Positions 8,092 to 16,857 are shown, counted from the first letter of the stretch. The stretch: DNA of 64,000 nucleotides from Herbaspirillum sp. AP02 (GCF_015767275.1 NZ_JADWMY010000001.1:744001-808000); one strand, 5' to 3'. The notes: generated from the letters alone by a model not told the origin. Made by a program: numbers and translations.

Positions 8092-9999
8092 TCAGGCTTT
8101 GGCGGCAACCTCATCCTTGAGGCGCTCCACCAAGGTGTCGATGGACATGACGCCCAGATCGACATTGCCCCGCGCACGCACGGCCACAGTGTTTGCATCC
8201 CGTTCTTTATCGCCGACAACCAAGATATAGGGCGGCTTCTGAATAGAATGCTGCCGTATTTTATAGGTAATCTTTTCGTTGCGCAAATCGGTCTCTACCC
8301 TAAACCCTTGTTTTTTCAGCGTTTGTGCAACGTTTTGCACATAATCCACTTGCGCGTCGGAAATATTCAGGATGACAACTTGTGTTGGCGCCAGCCACAA
8401 AGGCATCGCGCCAGCATGGTTTTCGATCAGGATGGCGATGAAACGCTCCAGCGAACCGACGATGGCCCGGTGCAACATCACAGGTACCTTGCGGTTGTTG
8501 TCCTCGGTGACATACTCGGCACCCAGGCGGGCTGGCATCGAGAAGTCCACCTGCATGGTGCCGCACTGCCAGGAGCGACCGATGGAGTCCTTCAGGTGGT
8601 ATTCGATCTTGGGACCATAGAAAGCGCCCTCACCCGGCAACTCCTCCCACTCCGAACCGGAGGCACGGATGGCTTCGCGCAGGGCGTTCTCGGCCTTGTC
8701 CCAGACTTCCTCGGCACCGATGCGCTTTTCCGGACGCAGCGCAAGCTTCACCGCGACTTCCTTGAAACCGAAGCAATCGTAGACTTCACGCACCACGCGA
8801 TTGAAGGCGGCCACCTCTTCCTGGATCTGGTCTTCGGTACAGAAGATGTGACCGTCATCCTGGGTAAAGCCACGCACGCGCATCATCCCGTGCAGCGCGC
8901 CCGAGGGCTCGTTGCGGTGGCACTGACCGAATTCGCCGTAGCGCAGCGGCAGGTCGCGGTAGCTGTGCAGGCCAGAGTTGAAAATCTGGATGTGGCCCGG
9001 GCAGTTCATCGGCTTGAGCGCGTAGGCCCGGTTTTCCGATTCGGTCGTGAACATGTTTTCACGATAGTTTTCCCAGTGGCCGGTCTTTTCCCACAGCGAA
9101 CGATCCAGAATCTGCGGTGCCTTCACTTCCTGGTAGCCGTTGTCCTGGTAGACACGACGCATGTATTGCTCGACCTGCTGCCAGATGGTCCAGCCCTTGG
9201 GATGCCAGAAGATCAGGCCCGGCGCCTCATCCTGGAAATGGAACAGGTCCAGTGCGCGACCCAGCTTGCGGTGGTCGCGCTTCTCAGCCTCTTCCAGCAT
9301 GTGCAGGTAGGCTTCCTGGTCTTCCTTCTTGGCCCAGGCGGTACCGTAGACGCGCTGCAGCATCTCGTTGTTGGAGTCGCCACGCCAGTAGGCGCCAGCC
9401 AGCTTCATCAGCTTGAACACCTTGAGCTTGCCGGTCGAGGGCACGTGAGGGCCGCGGCACAGGTCGGTGAAGCTGCCCTCGGTATAGAGCGAGACATCCT
9501 CGTTCTGCGGAATGGAAGCGATGATCTCGGCCTTATAGGCTTCACCGATGGATTTAAAGTACGCCACCGCCTCATCGCGCGGCAGCACCTTGCGGGTCAC
9601 CGGCTCATCCTTCTTCACCAGCTCGGCCATCTTCTTTTCGATGGCCTGCAGGTCTTCCGGAGTGAAGGGGCGCTTGTAGGAGAAGTCGTAGTAGAAACCG
9701 TTGTCGATGACCGGACCAATGGTGACCTGGGCGTCAGGGAACAGCTCCTTGACCGCATAGGCCAGCAGGTGGGCGGTGGAGTGACGGATCACCTCCAGGC
9801 CATCGGCATCCTTGTCGGTGATGATGGCCAGGTCCGCATCCTTGTCGATCAGGTAGGAGGTATCGACCAGCTTGCCATCGACGCGGCCGGCCAGGGCCGC
9901 CTTGGCCAGACCGGTGCCGATGTTGGCGGCGACCTGCGCCACGGTGACCGGGTTGTCGAACTGGCGTTGCGAACCATCGGGAAGACGAACTGAAACCAT
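8092..9999 (-). CDS. thrS: Threonyl-tRNA synthetase
   Basis: 635 aa from the ATG at 9999 ([11 protein letters not shown]), which follows GGAG at 6 bases. Domains in order: TGS (1-62), the N2 editing domain with '[19 protein letters not shown]' (about 70-220), the class II core with the zinc-site cysteine in '[13 protein letters not shown]' and motif 3 '[23 protein letters not shown]', and the anticodon-binding domain (about 530-635). It charges tRNA-Thr and clears mischarged Ser. It is the first gene of the thrS-infC-rpmI-rplT unit and is preceded by a 260-base leader carrying a threonine-rich leader peptide and a terminator. Confidence 0.98.
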   Translation of the reverse strand: MVSVRLPDGSQRQFDNPVTVAQVAANIGTGLAKAALAGRVDGKLVDTSYLIDKDADLAIITDKDADGLEVIRHSTAHLLAYAVKELFPDAQVTIGPVIDNGFYYDFSYKRPFTPEDLQAIEKKMAELVKKDEPVTRKVLPRDEAVAYFKSIGEAYKAEIIASIPQNEDVSLYTEGSFTDLCRGPHVPSTGKLKVFKLMKLAGAYWRGDSNNEMLQRVYGTAWAKKEDQEAYLHMLEEAEKRDHRKLGRALDLFHFQDEAPGLIFWHPKGWTIWQQVEQYMRRVYQDNGYQEVKAPQILDRSLWEKTGHWENYRENMFTTESENRAYALKPMNCPGHIQIFNSGLHSYRDLPLRYGEFGQCHRNEPSGALHGMMRVRGFTQDDGHIFCTEDQIQEEVAAFNRVVREVYDCFGFKEVAVKLALRPEKRIGAEEVWDKAENALREAIRASGSEWEELPGEGAFYGPKIEYHLKDSIGRSWQCGTMQVDFSMPARLGAEYVTEDNNRKVPVMLHRAIVGSLERFIAILIENHAGAMPLWLAPTQVVILNISDAQVDYVQNVAQTLKKQGFRVETDLRNEKITYKIRQHSIQKPPYILVVGDKERDANTVAVRARGNVDLGVMSIDTLVERLKDEVAAKA

Positions 10000-10084
10000 T
10001 TTGCACTCCATGTCGGCAGCGTGGCTGCCTTGCCTATTGAGGGTAATTACGGGTTAGCTAAGTGGATTAGCGAAAAGACGGACG

Positions 10085-10113
10085 AAAAAAAACGCGGACC
10101 AGCCGCGCTTTTT
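10085..10113 (-). terminator. Terminator in the thrS leader (candidate attenuator)
   Basis: Minus strand CGCGG-CTGGT-CCGCG (10093-10107) is preceded by AAAAAG and followed by eight Ts (10085-10092). It lies 23 bases past the stop of the Thr-rich leader peptide and about 85 bases before the thrS start, so it must be read through for thrS to be expressed. Confidence 0.8.
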
Positions 10114-10135
10114 CAAAGGACGAAAAAGAACCCGA

Positions 10136-10177
10136 CTAGCGTCGCGTGAAAACCTCGGTGGTAGTTCGCGGTGTCAT
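10136..10177 (-). CDS. Threonine-rich leader peptide of thrS
   Basis: A 13-codon frame, ATG at 10177 and TAG at 10136-10138, reads MTPRTTTEVFTRR: five Thr in 13 residues with three consecutive Thr codons (ACT ACC ACC). An AAAGG lies about 10 bases upstream of the ATG. It sits between a strong extended -10 promoter and the terminator at 10085-10113, the standard layout of ribosome-mediated attenuation. Inferred role: when charged tRNA-Thr is scarce the ribosome stalls on the Thr codons and the terminator fails to form, raising thrS expression. The exact antiterminator pairing could not be settled by eye. Confidence 0.7.
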   Translation of the reverse strand: MTPRTTTEVFTRR

Positions 10178-10266
10178 AACCGGTTTGCCTTTCTCGCTCT
10201 TACAGATGGGGATGCATTGATATTCGGGAAGTCGCCACCCGAAGGCAACCTCAACCATAGCTCGCT

Positions 10267-10272
10267 ATTATA
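10267..10272 (-). promoter_or_regulatory. Extended -10 promoter for thrS
   Basis: Minus strand TGCTATAAT: a perfect -10 hexamer (10267-10272) with the TGn extension. No good -35 is present at 16-18 bases, as is allowed for extended -10 promoters. Start of transcription near 10260 gives a leader of about 260 bases that includes the leader peptide and the terminator. Confidence 0.65.
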
Positions 10273-10372
10273 GCAAATTCCCTCGACCATCGACACAACT
10301 TACCCGCGCTCCAGTACACGCAGAGGAACGCCGCCGTGCTAGCATCCAAGTCCACAGAGGGAGACCAGCATC

Positions 10373-10558
10373 ATGTCGGACCAGAAGAATCACACCGAGC
10401 ACCAGACCGTGATCAACAACCGGGAATACACCCTGCAGAGCCGCACCGTGGAACTGGAGAACGGCGAACGCCATGACGAATACCGCGTGCTGCTGGATGG
10501 GGATGTCATCAAATCCTGGACGCGCGGCGATGTCGCCCGCTACTTCGGCCTGACCTGA
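10373..10558 (+). CDS. Small hypothetical protein
   Basis: 61 aa, acidic to neutral, soluble, with no membrane segment or cysteine. The sequence 'TLQSRTVELENGERHDEYRVLLDGDVIKSW' looks like a small beta-sheet protein with alternating polar and hydrophobic residues. The ATG follows AGGGAG at about 9 bases, and a terminator follows the stop by about 32 bases, so it is a compact single-gene unit and probably real. Function not recognised. Confidence 0.7.
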   Translation: MSDQKNHTEHQTVINNREYTLQSRTVELENGERHDEYRVLLDGDVIKSWTRGDVARYFGLT

Positions 10559-10583
10559 CACCCCTCCCCACCCGGATTGAAAA

Positions 10584-10613
10584 CAAAAAAACGGCATCCA
10601 CAGATGCCGTTTT
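10584..10613. terminator. Bidirectional terminator between convergent genes
   Basis: ACGGCATC-CACA-GATGCCGT (10591-10610) with seven As before and TTTC after on the plus strand. The converse Ts on the minus strand make it work for cheY, which converges from the right, as well as for the 61-aa gene on the left. Confidence 0.85.
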
Positions 10614-10641
10614 CATTTCACAACCTATCCCACCCTGCGCA

Positions 10642-11049
10642 TCATGCCTTGGCAAGGTTGGCACGTCGCGCCAGGATCTTCTCGATCTTATCCTTCAGCG
10701 TCGCCGCATTGAAAGGCTTGACGATATAACCATCTGCACCGGACTGCGCGGCTTCGACGATGTTTTCCTTTTTCGCCTCGGCGGTAATCATCAACACCGG
10801 CAGATGCGCCATCGATGGCGTGGCGCGAATCTTCTTGAGCAGGGTCAGACCATCCATGCCCGGCATGTTCCAGTCGGTCAACACGAAGGTGACCGGCATG
10901 GCACCCGCCTCCAGGATCTTCAGGGCGGTCGTACCATCGTCGGCCTCCACCATCTTGGTGTATTCAAGTTCCTTCAGCAGGCCGCTGACAATACGACGCA
11001 TCGTCGAAAAGTCATCAACCACGAGGAAATACTGATCATCTGCCGCCAT
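10642..11049 (-). CDS. cheY: Chemotaxis response regulator CheY
   Basis: 135 aa, one REC domain closely resembling CheY: '[21 protein letters not shown]' with the acidic pair, phospho-acceptor Asp59 in '[11 protein letters not shown]', Thr in '[10 protein letters not shown]' and Lys in 'YIVKPF'. 'AEAKKENI' is a CheY-specific stretch. Phospho-CheY binds the flagellar switch (FliM) to reverse rotation. No other che or flagellar gene is adjacent, so it may be an extra or orphan copy. The ATG start leaves a 312-base AT-rich leader up to the tRNA-Val genes. Confidence 0.92.
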   Translation of the reverse strand: MAADDQYFLVVDDFSTMRRIVSGLLKELEYTKMVEADDGTTALKILEAGAMPVTFVLTDWNMPGMDGLTLLKKIRATPSMAHLPVLMITAEAKKENIVEAAQSGADGYIVKPFNAATLKDKIEKILARRANLAKA

Positions 11050-11361
11050 AGGAAAATTCGTTCATCCGTAAGAATATGAGTTTGAGGAGCAAACTCACAA
11101 AAAATTCGAGGCAAGTGTAAAGCATTTTTAGATGCTTTCGCGAAACATATGTCACGCCTACACGTAAAACACTTCGTCGACATGCAGATCCATCCTCCAC
11201 CCTCTCGCATAATGAGAACAAAAAGCGAAAGACAAGAGCGCCGCGGAAGTTCAGAAAATGAGGGAAATAGGGACTGAAAAGCAAAAAAGGAAGCCGCCAA
11301 TGCGCTTCCTTTTGCGTTTCTACTTCGCCAATCCATCCGCTCGCCACTGCAACAGAAGAAT
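11050..11361. other. Intergenic region upstream of cheY
   Basis: 312 bases, AT-richer than the genes around it. It holds an 8-bp hairpin (11077-11097, TGAGTTTG stem) in the cheY leader and the tRNA-Val terminator at 11283-11313. No open frame with a ribosome site was found. The cheY promoter must lie here but no consensus sigma-70 or sigma-28 site was clear. Confidence 0.5.
11283..11313 (-). terminator. Terminator after the second tRNA-Val
   Basis: AAAGGAAGC (11286-11294) pairs with GCTTCCTTT (11304-11312), with a T-run on the minus strand at 11283-11288. The same GGAAGC-type terminator recurs after other tRNAs in this window. Confidence 0.8.
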
Positions 11362-11438
11362 TGGTAGGCACGATTGGACTCGAACCAACGACCCCTACCA
11401 TGTCAAGGTAGTGCTCTAACCAGCTGAGCTACGCGCCT
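11362..11438 (-). tRNA. tRNA-Val(GAC), copy 2
   Basis: 77 bases with encoded CCA. Acceptor AGGCGCG/CGTGCCT, anticodon arm CTACC-TTGACAT-GGTAG giving anticodon GAC, and T arm with GTTCGAGTC. Identical to the copy at 11541-11617; the pair repeats with a period of 179 bases. Confidence 0.96.
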
Positions 11439-11463
11439 ATCGAAGAATTACAGATGAGAAAAC

Positions 11464-11494
11464 AAAAAAGGAAGCCAAGAATGCGCCTCCTTTT
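11464..11494 (-). terminator. Terminator-like hairpin between the two tRNA-Val genes
   Basis: GGAAGC (11470-11475) with GCCTCC (11485-11490), one G-T pair, followed on the minus strand by six Ts. A weaker duplicate of the element at 11283-11313, which indicates that the tRNA was duplicated together with its terminator. Confidence 0.6.
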
Positions 11495-11540
11495 CAGTTG
11501 GCTTCGCCCCAACCCAACATCCCCAGAAGGGAAGAAAGAT

Positions 11541-11617
11541 TGGTAGGCACGATTGGACTCGAACCAACGACCCCTACCATGTCAAGGTAGTGCTCTAACC
11601 AGCTGAGCTACGCGCCT
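11541..11617 (-). tRNA. tRNA-Val(GAC), copy 1
   Basis: 77 bases, same sequence as the copy at 11362-11438; anticodon GAC, encoded CCA. It lies directly downstream of a consensus-like promoter. Confidence 0.96.
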
Positions 11618-11631
11618 AACGAAGAAGCGAG

Positions 11632-11660
11632 AGTATAGGAGGCTTTTCAAAATTTGCCAA
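11632..11660 (-). promoter_or_regulatory. Sigma-70 promoter of the tRNA-Val pair
   Basis: Minus strand TTGGCA (11655-11660), 17-base spacer, TATACT (11632-11637). The -10 ends 14 bases before the mature tRNA 5' end, as expected for a tRNA gene. Confidence 0.8.
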
Positions 11661-11742
11661 GAGGTAAATGATGAAAAATTAAAATAATTCCCCCTTCCTC
11701 CTAACACTCCCCCGCAGGCGGAACCTAACCTGCTCGGACCCG

Positions 11743-13995
11743 CTACTGCCGTTTGGCCTCGATCACGCCCTTCACATCGCGAATCACTGTCAGGGCTTTC
11801 TGCAACTGTTCGGTCGAGCCGATCTCGGCTGTAAAGGCCATGCGCGCATGGCCCTTTGCACTCTGCGTACTCACACCGATCACATTGATCTTGTCGCGCA
11901 GGAAGATGTCGGAAATATCACGCAGCAAACCCTGGCGATCACTGGCCAGCACGAAGATATCGACCGGATAGACCGTATCCCGCGCCGGCGCGCCCCAGGT
12001 CGTCTGAATCACCCGCTCGGGGGCATGCGAGGCCATCTCGGCGAAATTCTTGCAGCTCACCCGATGGATCGACACCCCCTTGCCCCGCGTGACGAAGCCG
12101 GCAATCACATCCGGCGGTGCCGGCTTGCAGCAGCGCGCCAGTTGCGTCAGCAGACCATCGGTGCCGACCACCAGCACGCCGGACTTGGCGCCCTGCACGA
12201 TGCTGGAGGCGCGACTCTTGCGGGTGATCAGCGCCTCGTCGTCGATCTCGGGCTTCTTGTCCTGACCTTCATGCAAAGCCTGCTCGACATGACGCAGGCT
12301 GAACTCTTCCTTGGCCAGCGACAGGCACAGGTCGTCCACCTTGGCAAAACCCAGCTTCTGCGCCAGCTCTTCCAGGTTGACGGCGGTCTTGCCTTCGCGC
12401 TGCAGGGTCTTTTCCAACAGGCCGCGACCGACCGACAAGGTTTCCTGCTGCTCGATGGCGTTGAACCAGGCGCGGATCTTGGAACGGGTACGTGAGCTGG
12501 CGGCATAATCGGGGCTCAGCCAGTCGCGCGAAGGCCCGACTCCCGCACCGCTCTTGGCCGTGATGATCTCGACTGTCTGGCCGTTCTTGAGCACGGTATT
12601 CAACGGCACCATGACACCGTCGACCCGGGCGCCGCGGCAGCGATGACCCACATCGCTGTGCAGGTGGTAGGCGAAATCGATGGGCGTGGCACCACTGGGC
12701 AGCTCGATCACCCGCGCCTGGGGTGTGAGCACGTAGATGCGCTCATCCAGGGTGGCCGACTTGAGCTTTTGCACCCAGTCGCGTCGGACCTCTTCCTGAT
12801 CCACAACAGCGTCGGTTACTTCATTTTTCCAGGCCAGAAGCTGACGCAGCCAGGCAATCTTCTCGTCGTATTTCTGCGCCGAGAAATTGGAGCCGCCACT
12901 TTCCTTGTAGCGCCAATGCGCGGCCACGCCGTATTCGGCAAAGTGATGCATCTCGTGCGTACGGATCTGCACTTCCAGGGCGCGGCCATCCTCGGCCAGC
13001 ACCACGGTGTGCAGGGACTGGTAGCCGTTCTGCTTGGGACGCGAAATGTAGTCGTCGAACTCTTCGGGGATCGGGGTCCAGATATCGTGCACGATGCCCA
13101 GCACCGCGTAGCAGGTCTTGACGTCATCGACGATGACCCGGAAAGCGCGCACGTCGTAGAGCTCGGAAAAGTCGATCGACTTGCCGCGCATCTTGTTCCA
13201 GATACTGTAGATGTGCTTGGGCCGACCACTGACCTCGGCCCGGATATCCTGGGCTGCCATTTCCGAGCGCAGGCGCGCAATCGCGCTGGCCACGAAGGCT
13301 TCGCGCTCCAGGCGCTTTTCTTCCAGCATCTTGGCGATGCGCTTGTAGGTCTGCGGTTCCAGGAAGCGGAAGGACAGGTCCTCCAGCTCCCACTTCAGTT
13401 GCCAGATACCCAGCCGGTTGGCCAGCGGCGCATAGAGGTCGAAGGTCTGGCGCGCATACTGGGCGCTGGCCTCGTTCTCCTGCTTGGTTTCGGCAAAGTA
13501 GCGCAAGGTGGCCACCCGCGAGGCCAGGCGCACCAGCACGGCGCGCATGTCGGTGGCCATGGCCAGCAGCATCTTGCGCAAGGTTTCCACCTGCGCAGCC
13601 GCCTGCTGGGCCGCATTCTTGCCGCGCAGGACCTCCTGGTTCTGCGGCTGGAAGCTGAGGCTATGGAAGCGCATCAACTGGCGCACATTGCCCACCAGCT
13701 CGGCGATCTCCTTGCCGAAGCGCTCTTCCAGCTTTTCTTCCAGCTCCGGATGCAGCATCTGCGCCTCGAAGGCCAGGCCGGCGATGCGGGTGGCGGCGTC
13801 GACATTGAGCGCGGTCAGCACCGTGGCCACGGAAACCGCGAATTGCAAGGCGTTCTGCCCGGACAGGATCTGCCTGTCGGCATACAACGGTTCGAGTTCG
13901 GCCAGTGCCTGCTCGACCCGCACCACATCCTCGGGGGCAAGGCCGGCGGTGATCGCCGCCAGGCCTTCACCCTGTGTACTTGCTACCGAAACCAT
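11743..13995 (-). CDS. relA: (p)ppGpp synthetase RelA
   Basis: 750 aa. Domain order: a degenerate HD region (no His-Asp pair visible in 'RIAGLAFEAQMLHPELEEKL'), the synthetase domain (about 240-360) with 'PKHIYSIWNKMRGKSIDFSELYDVRAFRVIV', then TGS ('RVIELPSGATPIDFAYHLHSDVGHRCRGARV'), helical, and C-terminal ACT domain. Residues 312-315 read EFDD, the EXDD signature of monofunctional RelA rather than the RXKD of bifunctional Rel/SpoT. The enzyme makes (p)ppGpp on stalled ribosomes during amino-acid starvation. It lies 6 bases past ridA and probably shares its transcript. Confidence 0.95.
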   Translation of the reverse strand: MVSVASTQGEGLAAITAGLAPEDVVRVEQALAELEPLYADRQILSGQNALQFAVSVATVLTALNVDAATRIAGLAFEAQMLHPELEEKLEERFGKEIAELVGNVRQLMRFHSLSFQPQNQEVLRGKNAAQQAAAQVETLRKMLLAMATDMRAVLVRLASRVATLRYFAETKQENEASAQYARQTFDLYAPLANRLGIWQLKWELEDLSFRFLEPQTYKRIAKMLEEKRLEREAFVASAIARLRSEMAAQDIRAEVSGRPKHIYSIWNKMRGKSIDFSELYDVRAFRVIVDDVKTCYAVLGIVHDIWTPIPEEFDDYISRPKQNGYQSLHTVVLAEDGRALEVQIRTHEMHHFAEYGVAAHWRYKESGGSNFSAQKYDEKIAWLRQLLAWKNEVTDAVVDQEEVRRDWVQKLKSATLDERIYVLTPQARVIELPSGATPIDFAYHLHSDVGHRCRGARVDGVMVPLNTVLKNGQTVEIITAKSGAGVGPSRDWLSPDYAASSRTRSKIRAWFNAIEQQETLSVGRGLLEKTLQREGKTAVNLEELAQKLGFAKVDDLCLSLAKEEFSLRHVEQALHEGQDKKPEIDDEALITRKSRASSIVQGAKSGVLVVGTDGLLTQLARCCKPAPPDVIAGFVTRGKGVSIHRVSCKNFAEMASHAPERVIQTTWGAPARDTVYPVDIFVLASDRQGLLRDISDIFLRDKINVIGVSTQSAKGHARMAFTAEIGSTEQLQKALTVIRDVKGVIEAKRQ

Positions 13996-14001
13996 AAGCG
14001 A

Positions 14002-14352
14002 TTACTTCTGTGCGGCGACGATGATGATTTCCACCAGCAGTTCAGGACGGGCCAGCTTGGCTTCGACGGTGGCACGCGGCGGCGCGTTGCCGGGGGCCAC
14101 CCATTCGTCCCAGACCGAATTCATGCCGGCAAAATCCTTCACATCGGACAGGAAAATCTGGCACGACAGGATCTTGGTCTTGTCGCTGCCGGATTCGGCC
14201 AGCAGGCGGTCGATATGGCCCAGCACTTCACGGGTCTGGCCTTCGATGTTCTGGGTAGCGTCTTCGGCAATCTGGCCAGCCAGGTAGACGGTGCCATTGT
14301 GGATGGCCACTTCGGAGAGGCGCTTGCCGACGTGCAGGCGTTGAATGGGCAT
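14002..14352 (-). CDS. RidA/YjgF family enamine/imine deaminase
   Basis: 116 aa from the ATG at 14352 (MPIQRLHVGKRLSEV), which follows AAGGA at 7 bases. The fold signature 'NGTVYLAGQIAED', the arginine in 'PPRATVEAKLARPELLVEIIIVA' and the acidic residue after it match the RidA active site. Family members hydrolyse reactive 2-aminoacrylate-type enamines from PLP enzymes. Its position directly upstream of relA suggests co-transcription. Some subfamily members lack deaminase activity, so the substrate is open. Confidence 0.88.
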   Translation of the reverse strand: MPIQRLHVGKRLSEVAIHNGTVYLAGQIAEDATQNIEGQTREVLGHIDRLLAESGSDKTKILSCQIFLSDVKDFAGMNSVWDEWVAPGNAPPRATVEAKLARPELLVEIIIVAAQK

Positions 14353-14422
14353 GGGATTTTCCTTATAGATGAGGCCGGTTCCGCAGAACCGGCGCATGAT
14401 AAAAATTTACCGGGTTGAACAC

Positions 14423-15289
14423 TCAACCCAGCAGAAACTGACGGGCCACCTCGATTTGCGGGGCATGCATGAAGGTCGGTGCATGACCGACCTCGGGCAA
14501 CTCCACCAGCGTGGCCTTGGGACCGCGACGAGTCATCTCCTGCGCCACCTCGGGCAGCAGCAGGTCTGACTGGGCACCGCGCACCAGCAGCGTCGGACAG
14601 GCAACGGCGTCATAGGCGGCCCACAGCATCTTCTCGCCGGCGCTGGCCGCTTCCGGCGTGGTGAGCTTGAACGGCACCGCCAGCGCCAGATCGTAATGGC
14701 GCACCCACTTGCCGTCCCCGTTCTGTCGCAGCACATCCCTGGCCAGCTTGTGCCACTCTTCATCACTGTGATGACCAAAGCTGGCCGAGATGGTACGAAT
14801 GTACTGCGCAGCCTCTTCGAAACTGTCGAAACGCACATCCTGGCCAATGTAGTCACCGATACGCGCCAGCGCCGCACCATTGATGGAGGGGCCGATATCG
14901 TTGAGCACCAGGCGTCGGATCGGATTGCCTGGCAGCGAGGCCAGTACCATGCCGATCAGCCCGCCCATGGACGTACCGAACCAGTCCACGATCTCGGCGT
15001 CGGCCCGCGCCAGCAGCGTGACCATGTCGCTGACGTATTGCGGCACCGCATAGAACTGCGGATTGGCCAGGCGCCCGGAGCGTCCGCGACCGACCACATC
15101 GGGGCAGATCACGCGGTAGGTATCGCACAGCTCACGGGCCATGCGATCGAAATCATCGGAGACCCGCGTCACCCCATGCACGCACACCAGTACATTGGGA
15201 TTGCGGGCATCGCCCCATTCCTTGTAGGCCATGGTATGCAGCCCGGCGGGTGAGATGCATTGCACTGTCTTGACTACGGCTTCAGTCAT
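14423..15289 (-). CDS. Alpha/beta hydrolase
   Basis: 288 aa from the ATG at 15289; an ATG at 15322 in the same frame would add 11 residues, and neither has a strong ribosome site. The oxyanion strand 'NVLVCVHGVTRVSDDFD', the nucleophile elbow 'DWFGTSMGGLIGM' (Ser in G-T-S-M-G), and the C-terminal 'ELPEVGHAPTFM' with the catalytic His define an alpha/beta hydrolase of the epoxide-hydrolase/haloperoxidase-like type. The 'VGRGRSGR' loop follows strand 4. It may act as an esterase or C-C hydrolase; the substrate is unknown. Located upstream of ridA-relA in the same direction. Confidence 0.85.
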   Translation of the reverse strand: MTEAVVKTVQCISPAGLHTMAYKEWGDARNPNVLVCVHGVTRVSDDFDRMARELCDTYRVICPDVVGRGRSGRLANPQFYAVPQYVSDMVTLLARADAEIVDWFGTSMGGLIGMVLASLPGNPIRRLVLNDIGPSINGAALARIGDYIGQDVRFDSFEEAAQYIRTISASFGHHSDEEWHKLARDVLRQNGDGKWVRHYDLALAVPFKLTTPEAASAGEKMLWAAYDAVACPTLLVRGAQSDLLLPEVAQEMTRRGPKATLVELPEVGHAPTFMHAPQIEVARQFLLG

Positions 15290-15594
15290 GATGACGGCTT
15301 TTCTGGTGAAAGAAGTCGTCATTCTACTATCTCGAACCGGCTTCTCGTCCGGAAAAGGCTTACTTTGCCCCCGGTAGAATGCTCTCACGCGCACCCGAAT
15401 GAACAGGGTCGGCGTACCGGAGAAGAGCACCCGGGAAGTAGCGCCATTTCCTTAGGAAAAAATCCATATCGCAACATAAGTCGCTGCTATAATGCCTGCC
15501 TTTTCGGCGGCCATTGCCGACAACGCTGATGTCCTGGCGATCGTCACGACAGATCAACCGGGGTGCATGCGCACTGCCAGGCTGATGTCGCACC
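15290..15594. other. Intergenic region with a promoter for tRNA-Leu
   Basis: About 300 bases between divergent genes. An extended -10 (TGCTATAAT) on the plus strand at 15485-15493 lies about 100 bases before tRNA-Leu and is its likely promoter; no clear -35 is present. No credible open frame was seen. Confidence 0.5.
15485..15493 (+). promoter_or_regulatory. Extended -10 promoter upstream of tRNA-Leu
   Basis: TGC followed by the perfect hexamer TATAAT at 15488-15493. The distance of about 100 bases to the tRNA 5' end implies a leader that RNase P would remove. Confidence 0.55.
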
Positions 15595-15681
15595 GGGGGT
15601 ATGGTGAAATTGGTAGACACAAGGGACTTAAAATCCCTCGGCTGCAAGGCCTTGTCGGTTCGATTCCGACTACCCCCACCA
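15595..15681 (+). tRNA. tRNA-Leu(TAA)
   Basis: 87 bases with encoded CCA. Acceptor GGGGGTA/TACCCCC, anticodon stem AGGGA/TCCCT with loop CTTAAAA (anticodon TAA), a long class II variable arm (CTGCAAGGCCTT region) and T arm GTCGG-TTCGATT-CCGAC. Confidence 0.97.
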
Positions 15682-15924
15682 GAGGTTTACAGCAATGCGG
15701 CTCCGCAATTGCTGGCAGCGGACTGAGCCAACGCCGCCGCTCCCCAACAATCCCGCCTCCCATGCTGGCCACGCGCCAAAGCGTGTCAGCGCTCAGGGCG
15801 AGCTTGGCTTTTCTTTTCCGGTAGCGTCCACCCAGAAACATTTCCGTTCAGAAATTCGCGTTAATATAGGCAATTATTTTCCATTCAACGGGCCACCGGA
15901 AAAGAAAACCCGTCCGATTTCAGC

Positions 15925-16857
15925 ATGAATACCGCTCCCACCGCCCCACCCTCGCCAGCCCCCGACGCAACGGGGCCCGATGGGCAAGCCGAGGACTCGC
16001 CGACACCTCCGCCGACGTCTCCGTCAACGCCATCAGTAGTGCCTATCATGGCTTACGCCGCACTGATCAGCGCGGGGATGATGTGCATCTGGATGCTTCT
16101 GCTGGGCCGGTACTACTGGAATGTCGCCACGTCTTCCCTGCCGCTCCCGGTCAGGTCACAGGCCATCATCGCGATCGTGTCCCTGATCCTTTGCCTGATC
16201 TTCAACCCGCTGCTGGCATGGGGATTCCTCGCGGCGAAAAAGTGGGCGCGCCTCATGTTCTACACCAGCCTGATCATATTTCCGCTTCCGTTGCTGACGC
16301 CCATGATGGCATCGAACCTGAAGTGGGCGTATGTCCTGGCCCTATTTCCTTTCGTCGCAGGGCTGCTCTACATGATCACGCGCAAGGAGGTCGCGCAGTA
16401 TTTCAGCCAGGCCCCGGTGCGCACCAAGCCGCAATACTCCCGTGCGGAAAAGACCAGGCGGGCGTTGCGCAGCAGCCTGTACGTGGTCGCCGGCATCGTC
16501 CTGGTACTGAGCTTTCATGGCATTGCCACCGGATTGGGACATTTTTATCCCCAGCTCCGCGGGATGGAAAACCTGAGCTTTCTGGCGCTGCCCGTCTTGC
16601 TGGTTGCCGAGGGACTGGGCGCATCGCCTGGCGCCCCGGGTCGCTTGTTCAATTTAAGCGCCAGTCTGACGCTGGCCATGGGGCCGAACGCCGTCCTGAA
16701 TTGTTTGATTACCCTGCCGGGTACATCAGCGGCATATCAGCTTCATCAGCGAAACTGGGCATTGGGATTGGCGAGCTTGGCGGCCATGCTGTACTACCTG
16801 AAGCGCCGGCAACGACGTCAGATGCCAGCAGCCACTGAAGACACCGAGCACTCTTGA
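15925..16857 (+). CDS. Hypothetical multipass membrane protein
   Basis: 310 aa. The first 38 residues are Pro/Thr/Ser-rich and presumably cytoplasmic or disordered. About seven hydrophobic stretches follow (near residues 43-61, 80-102, 110-130, 135-150, 185-205, 215-235 and 265-290), ending in a basic 'YYLKRRQRRQ' tail. No catalytic motif was recognised. It stands alone after tRNA-Leu; the region between (15682-15924) is AT-rich near the start codon, without a strong ribosome site. The function is not known. Confidence 0.7.
   Translation: MNTAPTAPPSPAPDATGPDGQAEDSPTPPPTSPSTPSVVPIMAYAALISAGMMCIWMLLLGRYYWNVATSSLPLPVRSQAIIAIVSLILCLIFNPLLAWGFLAAKKWARLMFYTSLIIFPLPLLTPMMASNLKWAYVLALFPFVAGLLYMITRKEVAQYFSQAPVRTKPQYSRAEKTRRALRSSLYVVAGIVLVLSFHGIATGLGHFYPQLRGMENLSFLALPVLLVAEGLGASPGAPGRLFNLSASLTLAMGPNAVLNCLITLPGTSAAYQLHQRNWALGLASLAAMLYYLKRRQRRQMPAATEDTEHS

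Noticed and set aside
8053-9993. Plus-strand frame of 646 codons
   Set aside because: Antisense to thrS; no domain, no ribosome site, shadow composition.
11077-11097. 8-bp hairpin in the cheY leader with AGGAG in the plus-strand loop
   Set aside because: On the coding (minus) strand the loop reads CTCCT and there is no T-run after it; neither a terminator nor a ribosome-site switch is supported.
12643-14418. Plus-strand frame of 591 codons
   Set aside because: Antisense to relA and ridA; no recognisable motif.
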